A stretch of 64,000 nucleotides of DNA from Neostapfia colusana (lineage: Eukaryota > Streptophyta > Magnoliopsida > Poales > Poaceae). Location of the stretch: the NCBI GenBank assembly GCA_030760725.1, contig JASWHV010000011.1, positions 15,525,501-15,589,500 on the forward strand, read 5' to 3'. Each line of letters starts with the position of its first letter. The stretch's first letter is position 1. The notes under the pieces are model-generated. The model was not told where the DNA came from. It searched no databases and was given only the letters and a program-made list of their open reading frames with translations. Positions 12,014 through 23,579 of this stretch are shown here, piece after piece. The translations under genes were made by a program, and so were the position numbers.

Positions 12014-12025
12014 TGGTATCAGAGC
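12014..12025 (+). promoter_or_regulatory. Element A primer-binding site (tRNA-iMet type)
   Basis: TGGTATCAGAGC lies 3 bases after the 5' LTR end (CTCACA at 12010). It is complementary to the 3' end of plant initiator tRNA-Met, the usual minus-strand primer for plant gypsy elements. Confidence 0.92.
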
Positions 12026-13659
12026 CGCATTGGTAATAGCACATGGAATAAGGATCGTATTACGACAAAAACTTAGGATACGGTGAGGAAACGGTATTAG
12101 GCCCACATAAGGGCTATAGTAGTATAGTTACTTAAAGTGGCAGCAATAACATACTTGTTATAATTCTGAATTTTGATTATGTAATGACGCACCTACATTC
12201 AGGTAAGCATGGTAAGGAACGCCATCGAAAGCGGTTCAATTTCGGTTAGCTCCCCTGACGAGGAAAGTAGTTCAGGGATAGGTCTCACAGCTTGTTGTGA
12301 GATGTTAATATGAAACTCTTGGACTCTTCATGTTCCTTAGTTCATATGAAACGCTGATCCCTAGCGTGCATTAGGCAAGTAAGTGGAGACCCCATCGTGT
12401 GGTCAGTAACGCGATAGTGTGTTCGTCTGGAAATAGCCCAGGAGGACATACGCAGTGCTTCCATCGGCGTGCCCTGCCGGGCAGTAGGTGGTATCCGTTG
12501 GGTTGATAACATTCCCAACCGTGACGAACCGTTCATGACATACTCGGGTTCCCCGTGGTGTGGTGTTGAAACACGATCACGTACCTTGAGACGTGACTTA
12601 ACTCGAGGACGGCCGTATGGCAATGATACGGGCGTTTGTATTTACATTCAAATATGGAACTGCCTGAAATGAAACAACCTTTGAGTGCACCACTATTGAG
12701 TGTTCTTCTGCAGGTACTAACCACGTACGTATCCCGTGTAGTACGCATGTGCGAGAGACCGTCTTAGTGCCACTGATTAAACGGATATGCCGGTATAATC
12801 CGGTTTAGGATTTTCTTTGGTGAGGCTACGTAGTACCGACATGCTTCTTACGGTGCATCGACACCGTACTCCACTTAATAACCTCTTTCCTATGAAGAAA
12901 TGATTCATGAGCTAACTTTCAACTAAAAATGGGACTTTGAAACAAATATTAGTTACTGAACTCTTATTTTAGAACTTAGATTCAAAAAAGAGGATGTCTA
13001 GGTATCAAAGGTTTTAAAAACAGAGTGCTCTGTTCCTGGCAGGAATTTTTGCTGGAATTTGACAGAGCATAACTCTGAGTAGCTTTAACCAATTGAAGTT
13101 TATGATACAGTTATGGAAAGCTTTTCAAGTTCTCTACAACTTTCTTTTAGACCTCCAGAGCAAAATCTTGCAGTAATTTGGTGAAAAGTCCAGTTTAAGG
13201 CAATCTGTTCAGAACCAGGACAGTAGCAAAAACCTCTCTGGACCTTTCTGTTTTTAAGCCATAATTTCCTGTAGAAAAATCCCTAATGAGCCTGTGATAC
13301 ACCGTTGGAAAGGTTATGAGATATGCAACATTGTTGTAGTTCAAAGCTAGTTCAGATTCTTAATGTATTTGCATATACAACTGTGATAAAGTCAGCCACA
13401 TACAAAGGAGATGCTGGCAACTGTGGGCAATCATAGTTTCTGATCCAGAAATGATCTGGAGGCATATGAGTACTCGTTGGAAAGATATTGAAATTAACTT
13501 TAACTTCGGTATTCGACTTGAGTTACGAAAATGCTTTTAAATGGATCAAAATCTGGGTGAGGACAGAAGAGTCTGTTCTGCACAGCAAAGAGAACGGTTG
13601 AAGGAGCAACTAAGGGAAACCATGAGCAAATGTGTTATACAACCAAGCTCATGACCTTG

Positions 13660-14420
13660 GGGTTGCTCTGCACTGTGTAGTAGGAAGGAGGACGAAACAC
13701 TACGGCTTAGTGTTAAGTTTAGTCCGCTTAACATTGTGACAATCAAGGACAAGTACCCGTTACCACAGATCGACATATTGTTTGATCAGTTGGTCAAAGA
13801 AAGGATCTTTTCCAGGATGGACTTAGGATCAGAGTGCCATCAGAGTGAAGTAAGGGCTGAGGCTATTGTGAAGACAGTTTTTTGACGAGGTACGGAGTTA
13901 TAAGTACCTGACATATTCCTTGGCGTTACCAACGCTCCGGCTCAGTTCATGTACTTAAGGAACTCGGTATTCATGCCGGAGCTGGACATGTTTGTCTTGG
14001 TCTTCATCGACGACCTACTGGTTTATTCCAAATCGGAGAAAGAACACGCGAAGCACCTACGCATAGTCTTGCAACGGCTGCGGGATCACAAGCTATACGT
14101 GAAATTCAGCAAGTGCGAAATTCTAGATATCACAAGTACTTTATCTCGGGCATATCATCTCAGAAAAGGGCATCGCTGTAGACCTGAGTGATATCGCACA
14201 AGTGCTGCATTGGAAGTCCCCAGAACTGCTCACGAGGGACGGAGTTTCATCGGACTCGCGGGATATTATCGGAGGTTCATTTGAAACTTCTCGAAGATTG
14301 CCAAGCCTAGGACATAGCTGCTGAAGAAGGATACCAAATGAGTTTGTCATCCAGCATGTAAAGCAGCATTCAAGGCATTCGTGAAACACCTAACATCAGC
14401 ACCAGTTTTGGCGCAGCCAA
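13660..14420 (+). pseudogene. Element A reverse transcriptase fragments (frameshifted)
   Basis: Gypsy-type reverse transcriptase motifs appear in changing frames: PLNIVTIKDKYPLPQID, FSRMDLGS, and the catalytic box at 14003-14014 read as FIDD within LVFIDDLLVYSKSE. HLRIVLQRLRDHKLYVKFSKCE follows at about 14065-14120. Part of the palm between the DLGS and FIDD boxes is shortened and several frame changes occur, so no functional enzyme can be made. Confidence 0.85.
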
Positions 14421-14429
14421 ACACAACAA

Positions 14430-14740
14430 GACCGTTCGTGTGTACTGCGATGCATCCGGCTTTGGGCTAGGATGTGTGCTGATGCAAGACCGAAGTGTGG
14501 TCGTGTACGGATCATGGAAACTCAGGAATCATGAGCAACGCTATCCGACTCATGATTTAGAACTCGCTGCTGTGGTACTCGCACTCAAAATGTGGAGGCA
14601 CTACCTACTTGGTAACCTCGTGCATTTATATATCGACCACAAGAGCCTCAAGTACATATTCACTCGGAAGGAGTGTAAGATGAGGCAGCAAAAGATGGTT
14701 GGAGTTGATAAAGGATTACGAAATAGAGATCCATAATCAC
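14430..14740 (+). pseudogene. Element A RNase H fragment
   Basis: An open stretch from 14440 reads YCDASGFGLGCVLMQD, then YPTHDLELAAVVLALKMWRH and HLYIDHKSLKYIFT. These are the motifs of the RNase H domain that follows reverse transcriptase in gypsy elements. The frame ends in degenerate sequence near 14740, where the RRW-type motif is altered. Confidence 0.85.
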
Positions 14741-14829
14741 CCCAGCATGGTTAACGTGGGCGAATGCGGGGGTCGCAAGTCAAACGTTCGTAATCCAACC
14801 ATCACCCCGTTGGAAGAGAGCGAGCCACC

Positions 14830-15290
14830 ATTACGTATGGTTCACCTTAGAGCTCTCTACAATTTAGCTTTTATCCCCATCATCCGTGAAAAAGGGTGGC
14901 AGCCCAGAAACATGATAAGGGAATGTCACATTTGCGGAGAGGTATAGACAGTGGGGAACCAAATTATTTCCGGAAAGACGGAGACGGCGTCCTGTGGTTT
15001 AAGGACAGAATCGTCGTACCCCGTAACCGGAGTCGAGGGAGAAAGATTTTTGACGAGGCTCACTTGTCAAAGTTTCTATTCACCCCCAAGTCGTCGGTCC
15101 ATTCTAGGTTTTTGGAAAGATGTGGGTCAGTTGCACACGGGAGGGAATTACCAGCGATATTCACCGGTGTATACGACATCTTCCACATTTCTCGGCTGAG
15201 GAGGTGCCTCAAGTGTTTAACCACCATTCAGCTGGGAAATACCGGGGAACCGAAGCCAGATCTCACACCTCAGGAGGGACTGGTTTAGAT
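14830..15290 (+). pseudogene. Element A integrase remnants with the catalytic core deleted
   Basis: Pieces reading VVPRNRSRGRKIFDEAHLSK match the usual linker before the integrase zinc domain. Within about 100 bases the sequence jumps to GVYDIFHISRLRRCLK near 15160-15215. This is the segment normally found after the integrase core and just before the chromodomain. The zinc domain and the whole catalytic core are therefore missing. Confidence 0.72.
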
Positions 15291-15494
15291 CTTCGATACA
15301 ACGGACCGAACCACACGTGACCATACGTTGTGGCTCTATAAAGTTTTAGGAGGGGTTACTCCAAGGTTGAAGCGACATGGGAGAGCAAAGGATTGCTTCG
15401 CGTCAATTATCCCAAGTCTTGATGTCGCACATCCTATAAATTTCCATCATCCTCCCTCTCATTCTTACCTTGTAATCTCGGGACAAGATTCTTT

Positions 15495-15508
15495 TAAGGG
15501 GGGAGGAT
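15495..15508 (+). promoter_or_regulatory. Element A polypurine tract
   Basis: A purine-rich run AAGGGGGGAGGAT sits directly before the 3' LTR start TGTAAAGG at 15509. This is the plus-strand primer site of the element. Confidence 0.85.
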
Positions 15509-18500
15509 TGTAAAGGTCCCAAAATATGAATACAAAGAAACTCTTGTTTGCACCAAGTTGGTTTCCTATGTGTGAAAAATGGGACTTGTTTAAACTTTTT
15601 CACCTGTGATAATACACATGAGAGCTTTCTTCACACAAGTTCAAATATTTGTTTGAAGACATGGAACCCAAGTGGGATCTAAAACCAAGTTGGGAAGTTC
15701 CCATATGTGGGAGGAAGCTAAAGTCAGATTTTGAGGACAAATTGTTCCACTCAAAAATTCAAATGAGAGCAACACAATGGTTTTCAAACTGTTGTATTAA
15801 AAGTCTCATTTGCAGCAGCCAAATAAAAGATCAGATGTCATATTTGGATTCCTTAGGTCCAAATTAGTGGGTAGGCAAAGTTTCATCAATTTTAGAAAAG
15901 TTTTGCTATCCATTTTTCCCAAAAGGACTTAAATGTGCAAAGAATTCAAATACACATATGAATTTGGATGAAATTTGCCCAACTCTCTAAATGCAGCTCA
16001 ATTTGCAACTTCAAACATTTGGAATGATTATTTGCCAAACTGTGGAGATATTTGAGAGCTGTTGAGAGGGGATAAGGGGGAAAGTGGGACCCACTTGTCA
16101 TATGCCCAAAAGATCTTCAGTCTTCAGCCTTCAGTATTCAGTCTTAAGTTTTCCACTCGAGCAACCGACCCAGCCACGGGCGCCACCGAGACACCCACCG
16201 CGGCACGTCCAGGGGCGGTTTCATCGCGCTGGCGAGTTGCTCGTGCACTGATATTACTCCCTGACGTCCTCAACGTGTTCTCAGCTCGTCCCCGGCCGTT
16301 CTCCGCTGTGTTCTGAGCCAGTTTTCTTCCGCAGAACAGAGCAACGACACACTCTCGCTGCTACACATCGACTGGCTGCTCCAGCGCCTCTCCGGCATGC
16401 TCAAGAGGCCACAGAGGTGCGCCATGAGGTATTGATCCTCATCCGGTCGTCCCCCTGCTCTTCCCTGCCGCCGGCTAGCTGGATTTCACAGTTTAACGCC
16501 GGAGCACGTGAAGAACCGGCGCTGTTCAATTCTCCAAATTAGCTCGAACCGTTTGATCATCCCTCCTACAATTCAAACCACAGCAACTAGATGCCCTAGC
16601 GCTCTCCCACGCAGAGAACCAAAGAAAAATGATCATCACACGCCCCGGGCGACGAGAATTCGCCGCCGGCGGCAAAAACGGGTCGGGTCTCCGGTGACCG
16701 CCCTATTCCCGCCAATTGCTGCACGAACTGAGGTGCGTTCCATGCTCCACGATCTCTGGTGATGCTTTAGGGCAAGGTAGCTCGCCGAGAGAAGCTTCAG
16801 ATGCGCCATAACGCGTTTATGCCGATCTCCCTAGCTGCCCCCACCGGTGCCGACCTATTTTCCGCCGTTTTCATGCGTGGAAACCTTGCCCGGCAGCTGC
16901 GCCATGATCCAAGGACCATGTAGGGCGAAACCGGAGCTCATTTGGTGGAGAAATGAGAGAGAACGAGCCGCGCCACGTTTTCTGCCGGTGTGCACCCGCG
17001 GGCTCTGGCAGGAGGTTGAAGAAGCACCTGACCGTGGGCCCCACGTTAGACTGTTCTGTTTAAAATCAAACAGAGAGTTGTTCAAACTTGGAAAATGCAT
17101 AACTCTGTGTACAAAGCACCAAAAATAGTGAGATAAATTTTGTTGGATTCCTATAAGAGAGTACTATCCAGGGGTACAGCCCAATATGTATGAAAATCCC
17201 TGGTTTTGGCTCATTAATTCATATAATGAAAATCTTGTAGGATTTTTTATCAGGAGTTCTGTGTATTGGAAAATTCCCAACTTTGGGCACGAGATTGCTC
17301 CAAACATACTTGAACTCCAGCAAAATTTTCAGAAGCATTGGACCTCATTTGCTTGGCCAAATGTGGTGTTAATTTCTTATGCCTCTGAAAATTGGAAAAT
17401 AGACCAGAATTCAAATTCAGATTTCCCCCAAACTTTAGAACCTAATAACTTTTGCTAAGAAGCTCCAAATTTAGTGATTAAAATTGGGTTGGATTCATAT
17501 TGAATAGATCTGTCAAAATATACAACCCAATTTGTATGAAACAAAATAATTAATTCTGGAAAATTCTTTAAAACTTTTCAGCAAAAGAATTTTAGAGGGA
17601 GTTTGGTTTATCCAAAACTCCTAAAATTTTGCCCGAATATTGTTTAGGATGTTAGTGGACTCCTGTAAAAGTTTCAGCTCATTTGGAGTTGATTTAATCA
17701 GGGCAATTCAGAGTTGAAGTTGCTGTGTTCAATTCAATACAGAAACTTTTTCAGAAAATTTCCAAAACTTGGAAATTCAGTTCTGGGTAAATATTAGCTC
17801 CAAAAATACTAGGAAAATTTATGCAAGCCCTATGAACAATAATCTAAATTATAGTTCACTAAGTTTGGCATGAACATGGGTGTTATCTCAGGATTAATTC
17901 TTCTTTGCTTAATTGCTTAGAAAATTGTTCTAAACAAACCACTCAATGAAAAATGCTAATTTTTGGTCCAGAGGACTTTCTTGTGACAAGGAACTCACAT
18001 GAAAATTCTCAGCTCCATTGGAGCTCTGGATCACTCCTGTTCTATTTAACCTCTTTAGATGATCAATATAGAAGAGGGGGTGGGGGAAACCACTTAGCAC
18101 TTAATCATGTGCTTAGATCCAAGCCCAAACCACTAGAACCCATGTCATTTTAAATTCTTAAACAGAGTTCCAGTTTTGAAACTTCTCGTTGGTACTTGTA
18201 GCAAAATCTTTACAATTAAATCCATATGCATATTCATTACGTGTAGTATCTACGTGGAGAAGTTGAAGTCATCGGAGTAGAAATCAAGGAAGAAGGAAAG
18301 CAGTTGGTCAAGCCTCAAGTGGTCTTCACTAACTGAACTCCATATATATATAAGTCCCCTGCAAAACAAAGGCATGCCCCGGTTTGCATCAAAATATTAC
18401 AAGTTTTTATTTGTATTCACTTTATATGTCTAGCATTTTGTTTATTGCATTAAGTCTAGGTGGTATGACACTCCAACTGCATGACCCAGAAAACCCTGGA

Positions 18501-19914
18501 GTATAATGTAGAGTAGATTATCAATTGATTATAACTGCTGATATCAAATTAACAAAAGTGGATTAAAAGAAGCAAAACTCGAGTGGGCAGTTTCCTACTC
18601 GTGAAACGGGGTTAAGGGGGATCAATCGGAAGAGTTGGGAATTGATCCTCATAGTTGGAAATAGAGACCGGGCAGTAGATGGAAGGCTCAAGGACGTGGT
18701 CCTGTGAACCTAGTCTATGTCTGAGTCGATTAAGGCCCGTTCTCGTGTGCGGCCCGTTGGACAAGTTTGAGTTGTGTACCGGATGCATACTGGCTATATG
18801 GGACCCAGGAAACCGATGTAACATGTTAACCTGGGTGTCGAGGCATACCTTACCATCTGATGCCGATGCTGAAAGGATAGAGAAGTCAACTCTACGAGGG
18901 TTTGCCGTAGAGAGACTTAATCCCAGTCGGTGGGACTGGTTCGACATTTGGGTGTCGTGTGAAAGGTTGCCACGTACGACGTCAGTGACGGTTGCTGTGT
19001 GCAACGTCGAGTACGGGTGTACGTGTCGTGTCAGCCGGGTGTTTTTGATTGCAATCACCGTCGCTCGCGGAATGGACCGAGCATACTTGTTCTCTGCGTC
19101 GTGACGTAGTAATAAACTGGGAAAAGTTAATAATGCTTCATGAGTAATCCTCATAATTGAGATGAGGAATGATCAACACTTTCACTAAATTTATTTTCCT
19201 CCTTGCTCTAGTAGCGTCGAGGCAAAGCATTTCTTGTTTGATTGTGGAGTCTCGACGTTGATGGCGCAAGGTCTGTATGAGTCTAGGGTAGCTCACTAAA
19301 GTTATTTTCACCTCGGGCAAGTGACATCGAGATGAAGCGTTTCTTGTTTGATTGTGGAGTCTCGATGTAAATTGCGCGAGGGTTATAAAAGTTGCTTAAA
19401 ACTTGAAGTAAGGACTCTCCTTTAGCTCAAATTCATCCTTTGTGCAAACTCTATATTCAGCCCTCTATTTTCATCATGTAGAGTTCTATAACTAGGGAGA
19501 CGGTTAAGTCTTGCTGAGCTTCGTGCTCACAGATACCGTATAAGTATTTTTGCAGGTAATAACTAAACGCTGATATGTACGGGTGTCCGATGAGACTCGG
19601 AGCTCTCCGAATGGTGAACTCATGGCAACCCCTGCCGCTGCTTTTGTGATAGTGTTGCTAGCGAGAAGGGTCCGCAGGCTGGACACCTTCTCTGTTGCTT
19701 GGCATAGGTATGAGACGTGAGTTGTAATAGTCTTCCGCTGTAGAATATTTTGAGAAGTATTTGTAAAATTTATACTTTGTAAGCTTCCACTTGATTTATG
19801 TAATATGATGCTTTATTATTTGTGCTGTTGGATGCCGCATCGCACGACACCACCCAGTGCGATTTCCCGGGCGAAGTGCCCCGTCCCCGTGAACCGGGAT
19901 GACGGGACCTCACA
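15509..19914 (+). repeat. Element A 3' LTR, complete (4406 bp)
   Basis: The LTR begins TGTAAAGGTCCC after the polypurine tract and ends GGACCTCACA at 19914. A GC-rich segment lies at about 16140-17050, and the rest is AT-rich. An LTR over 4 kb is unusually long and is shared with the related elements C and D1-D5. It carries the uninterrupted version of the CACTA-1 target (ACATTTGGG, 18945-18952). The five bases GGTAG at 19915-19919 should recur just upstream of the missing 5' LTR start. ORFs inside, such as the one at 18612-19154 on the minus strand, have no support as genes. Confidence 0.94.
18343..18354 (+). promoter_or_regulatory. Possible TATA box of the element A LTR
   Basis: TATATATATAAG followed by TCCCCTGC lies about 2.8 kb into the LTR and is conserved in the 5' LTR near 1810-1821. 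It is the best TATA-like candidate seen, but no transcript evidence is available. Confidence 0.35.
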
Positions 19915-20522
19915 GGTAGGTTTGTAACACCCTCAAAATTTCTACCATGCATTGCATATATTTTTCATAGAGAGAAGCATTTAGAATGAAGAAGAAAATA
20001 AAGAGAGGAATATAGAAGAAAATAAAATAATAAAAGGAAATAAAAATGGAAAATAATGAAAATAAATGTAAAAGTAAAATAGATAAAAAGGAAAAATAAA
20101 TAAAATAGCCAAATTTGGCCACCCCCAATTTTCCCCCAAAATTCCCCAATTTCCCACCAAATTCCACTCTCCCCTAATTTTCCCAAATTTTCCTGATTTT
20201 CCCCAAATTCCCTAAATTTCTCCTAGTGAATTTTTTCCCACACTTGGGGGGGGGGGGGGGATTCCCGCCAAATTCGGCCGCCCCACTTAGGAGGGAAACC
20301 CTAATGGGCCCCACCCCCTTGGCCGCAGCCCATTAGTGGGCGAATCCTAGCCGCCCCATTTTGCTTTTTTGTAGGCTTTTATTTTCTCAATTAATCTCAG
20401 CCATTGGTGGAAAATAAATAATAAAATCCCAACCCCAAACTCCCACCACTTTTAAAATTAAATATCAGCCCTTGGATAATTGAGTTGCTAAAATCCTAGC
20501 CTCCCTAGCTCTTTTCCCCTCT

Positions 20523-20530
20523 TATAAATA
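20523..20530 (+). promoter_or_regulatory. TATA box of family B LTR copy 1
   Basis: TATAAATA lies in the context CCCCTCTTATAAATAAAACTCCCCCC. The same motif is found at the same place in the other two B LTRs (25076-25083 and 42489-42496). This is a good candidate for the LTR promoter. Confidence 0.6.
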
Positions 20531-21899
20531 AAACTCCCCCCTTAGCCGCCACCCTAGCCCCCAAAAGCCCTGGACGCTGCCCTCCCCTGCTGCCTAGATC
20601 AAGCCTCCGCCCTCTTTCTGGAGTTTGGCCGCAGTCGGAGCTCCGTCACGCCTCACCGTCGCCGGAAAAGAATCCCCCGACGTTCTGCCCTAGCCGCAGC
20701 CTCATAATTCTCCATAGAAAATCTCCCGCTGCTGCCATTGCAAGGAAGGAGGTTCTGCCGCAAGGAAGAGAGGAGGAAGAAGTGAGATAAGTATTCGTTA
20801 CCCCTTTTCCCACGTTGCCGCTGTTTCTACGCACCCGTTTTATTCACACCCTGCGAGCAGAAATTTCTGCATGTTGACAGACCATGTTTTGATCGATTTT
20901 TGACAGTAGAATTGATCTACAAAGTGTGTCAAGATCTTAACCACGTCCACACTTGATCCCAGCAGCCTTGTTCATGATAACCCCATGGAAGCCTACTAAA
21001 ACATGCAAGAACACGTGCAAACTGATTTTTATAAACCGCATCATAGGAATTGCATTCATCCACCTCATTGCATCTTGAGTAAAGTTTGTGCATGATGATT
21101 GACTGCTGTAAATTTTGTATGTGTGTGGTCGTGAGTAGAAGGACACGCTCAAGAGGCCATCTACGAGAAACTACAGCAGCAAAACTTCGAGACGCTTGAG
21201 CAACACGAACCGTGTGAGCAAGGCAAGTGCCCTTGACCATATTGATCCCATGTTTTTGAAACTGTTTTGATTGCAAAAGCATGTATGCTTGTGTCAACTT
21301 GATGGGACACCCTTTTATAGGAGTTTACTATTTTTGTTAACCATCCTTGTCGCCGGGAAAGTTGAAGAGTCGGGTATGGTCGGTTTTCCTTTTTCTTCGC
21401 TCAACTTACAGGATAAAGGAAGCTGAAATAAAACTTGTTAGCTACTGCACTCATATGAATAAAGATGATGATAACTTCATGATGTTAATGAGCATGGAAT
21501 CAGGGAGATCTAGGTGAGATTGGTTCATGGATGTTGCTGAATGAGATGGTGGTTTGCTTGCCGTAGATCTAAGGACCGGTTCATGAAAGCACATGCCAGA
21601 AAAACAGTGCCACCACGAAGCTAAATATGGTTGCGGCTTTGCTGACTAATTAGGTGTGTTACTAGCTTGTTATGGACCATTGGATGGCGCAGGGAATTGG
21701 AGTCGATGAGGACTGCCTTGGGAACTACATGGCACAAGAGGGGGCCCGTGGGTGGGAGAATGGAGATTCGAGCCTTCCGGTGAAACCTCAGTGGATCCGT
21801 ACATCCTAGTAGCTCCTTTGTAAAGACTATTTTGTGATCTCTTGGCCATACACCGACGGTCGTGTACTGCTATAATGGAGGTTCTCTTTAGTCGCCGAC

Positions 21900-22763
21900 T
21901 GATGAGTGTTTTAGGCCCGATCTTCCAAAAGGTAGGTCGATTGAAGTGGAGATCTCGACGTTGATGATCCGAGGCACTCGAGCAGACCCGAATTACCCCT
22001 GCAATCACTACACCTCTGCTCCGTTGGTTATCAACCTTGCTTCACACGCTTGACCTCGCCAAGAAGGCTATTCCTGCAGGTTCAACTAAGAACACAAGCA
22101 AGAACGATGAAGATGCAATCTGAAATTGCGAAATTGGGGTCTCACAAACTGTAGAACGGCGAGATTGTTTAATCTAAGCAAAACCCACGAATTTGGCCGG
22201 TGGCTACAGTCTTTAAAGGCTAGGGTTCGGTCATAAGACCCTTAGACGCGTCCCTAATGGACTCATACGGGATACAAGGCCCAAAACCCCAATACGGTGG
22301 TGCAGCACCGGACAGAACTCTGAATTCGACTTGTTTCGACAACTCCCAATGACTCCTGGAGAATTATAATGTGGGACCAGAACCATTAGAAAGTTTATCT
22401 TCTCATATTTCCATGCATATGTAGAACATCAAAAATGGAGTCCGTATGCATCCTGCGCGTCTGTTTTACGATGGACTGCTCCTGGACTCCGAGTTGAACT
22501 CGAGTCCAAGTTGGCGACTGTTTCCATCAACTTGTGGACGTCCGATCTGGTTTTACACGTCCCCAAATCCTCCTCCCTTTACTTTTTGATCATGTCCATG
22601 GTTCCTAATAACAATTAAATCATTAAATAGCAATCCATTGTCAAAATCACATGGGTAGAAAGTTAGGGACGAGTTCACCTGCTGATTTAGTAACTGTGCT
22701 TGTGCTCTTGTAATTGGTCCATGTATATCAATGTGAGTATCCACTGTTGTGATGTCCTCATCA
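21900..22763 (-). mobile_element. Solo LTR of an unrelated retrotransposon (864 bp) inserted in B LTR copy 1
   Basis: The insert starts TGATGAGTG and ends CCTCATCA, with the target duplication CCGAC at 21895-21899 and 22764-22768. The other B LTRs lack it. No primer site, polypurine tract or pol domain is inside. On the minus strand, near its 5' end (about 22760-22553), it encodes HGPITRAQAQLLNQQVNS. This resembles the short basic tail found at the end of plant gypsy polyproteins. That suggests the pol reading frame of its parent ran into the 3' LTR. Confidence 0.8.
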
Positions 22764-23579
22764 CCGACGGGTGATGAAATAACAAACTTGTGGGTAAAGT
22801 GGTGCCACCTCTGAAGAGTGTAAAACTATCATGATAGCCGTGCTTCCGGTTACAAGCATCTGGCCAACTTCAATGATTAGAGGCAAAACTTGGGATTGTT
22901 TTTCGTATATGGTTTTCAGGATTGGTTTCGGGACTGTTTTGGGTCATGACAATGAGTTTGGTTTCGGTTATATGAAAATGAGATGGTTATGAATATTTAT
23001 GACTATGAGATGAACTTGATAAAGATTATTGGCTGGTTGAGGCTTGATAAATGGTGAATTATGATGAAAGAATGTTGATGATTAACTTCGTTATGATGGG
23101 ATTTAACTCACCTAGAAATAGTTACTATTTTTACCATGTTTGTGAAATAAAATTTGCTTTCTGCAATGAACCTCTTTATTCCCTACCTTGTTGTAAGCTA
23201 CATGTCATACTTTTCCCGCACTTGCTGAGTACGACATGTACTCACCCATGCATTCCCACATATACAACAACAACAGGAGATGAGTACTTTGAGGAACAGG
23301 TGGAGTACTTGGCATGCGCACTACTGTCAACATGCTTGTGGAGTTGATGTTGGAGCCTGCTGTCTTAGTCATTTTCTGCTGTCGTTTAGAGTCTTCCGCT
23401 GGAAGAATAAGTTAGATATTCATGAGTGAGACAATGAGTCAATGTAATAAAGTACTAAAACATTATTTGTACGTGGTTATATTCCGAGTTTCAGTTTGTG
23501 AAGTACATGTGTATGTGTGATGAACATCCTTGGCACACATATGCAATCACTTGGTTCATTCTCGGAATCGGGTGTCACA

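Larger units (their letters stand above)
12011..15508 (+). mobile_element. Element A internal region: degenerate Ty3/gypsy chromovirus (Tekay/Del-like)
   Basis: The internal region lies between a primer-binding site at 12014 and a polypurine tract at 15495-15508. The first 1.6 kb is noncoding leader and shares homology, on the opposite strand, with the leader of element C around 28100-29037. Only broken pol remains: reverse transcriptase, RNase H and two pieces of integrase. No gag or protease was recognised. The element must have depended on proteins made elsewhere. The Tekay/Del assignment rests on the VYDIFHISRLRRCLK-type tail, the pol order and the long LTRs. Confidence 0.85.
19915..23579 (+). 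repeat. Family B gypsy 3' LTR (copy 1) with the end of its polypurine tract
   Basis: GGTAGGTT at 19915-19922 is the end of the family B polypurine region. It is identical to 41907-41914 in the other B element. The LTR begins TGTAACACCCTC at 19923 and ends GGTGTCACA at 23579. It aligns with the 2722 bp LTR at 41915-44636, except for an 864 bp insertion at 21900-22763. Element A entered 8 bases before this LTR, so the body of this B copy must lie upstream of the window. There is a G run of about 15 near 20249-20263. Confidence 0.9.

Noticed and set aside
12469..12672. ORF with a product similar to that of 28428-28649 (WVDxIPNRDxPF), suggesting a conserved leader protein in elements A and C
   Set aside because: Aligning the two over about 45 codons I counted roughly 8, 6 and 6 differences at codon positions 1, 2 and 3. 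Without third-position excess there is no sign of protein-level selection; it is shared leader DNA.
18612..19154. 180-codon minus-strand ORF
   Set aside because: It lies inside LTR A; in the 5' LTR the same region carries stops and the CACTA-1 insertion, and no protein family is recognised.
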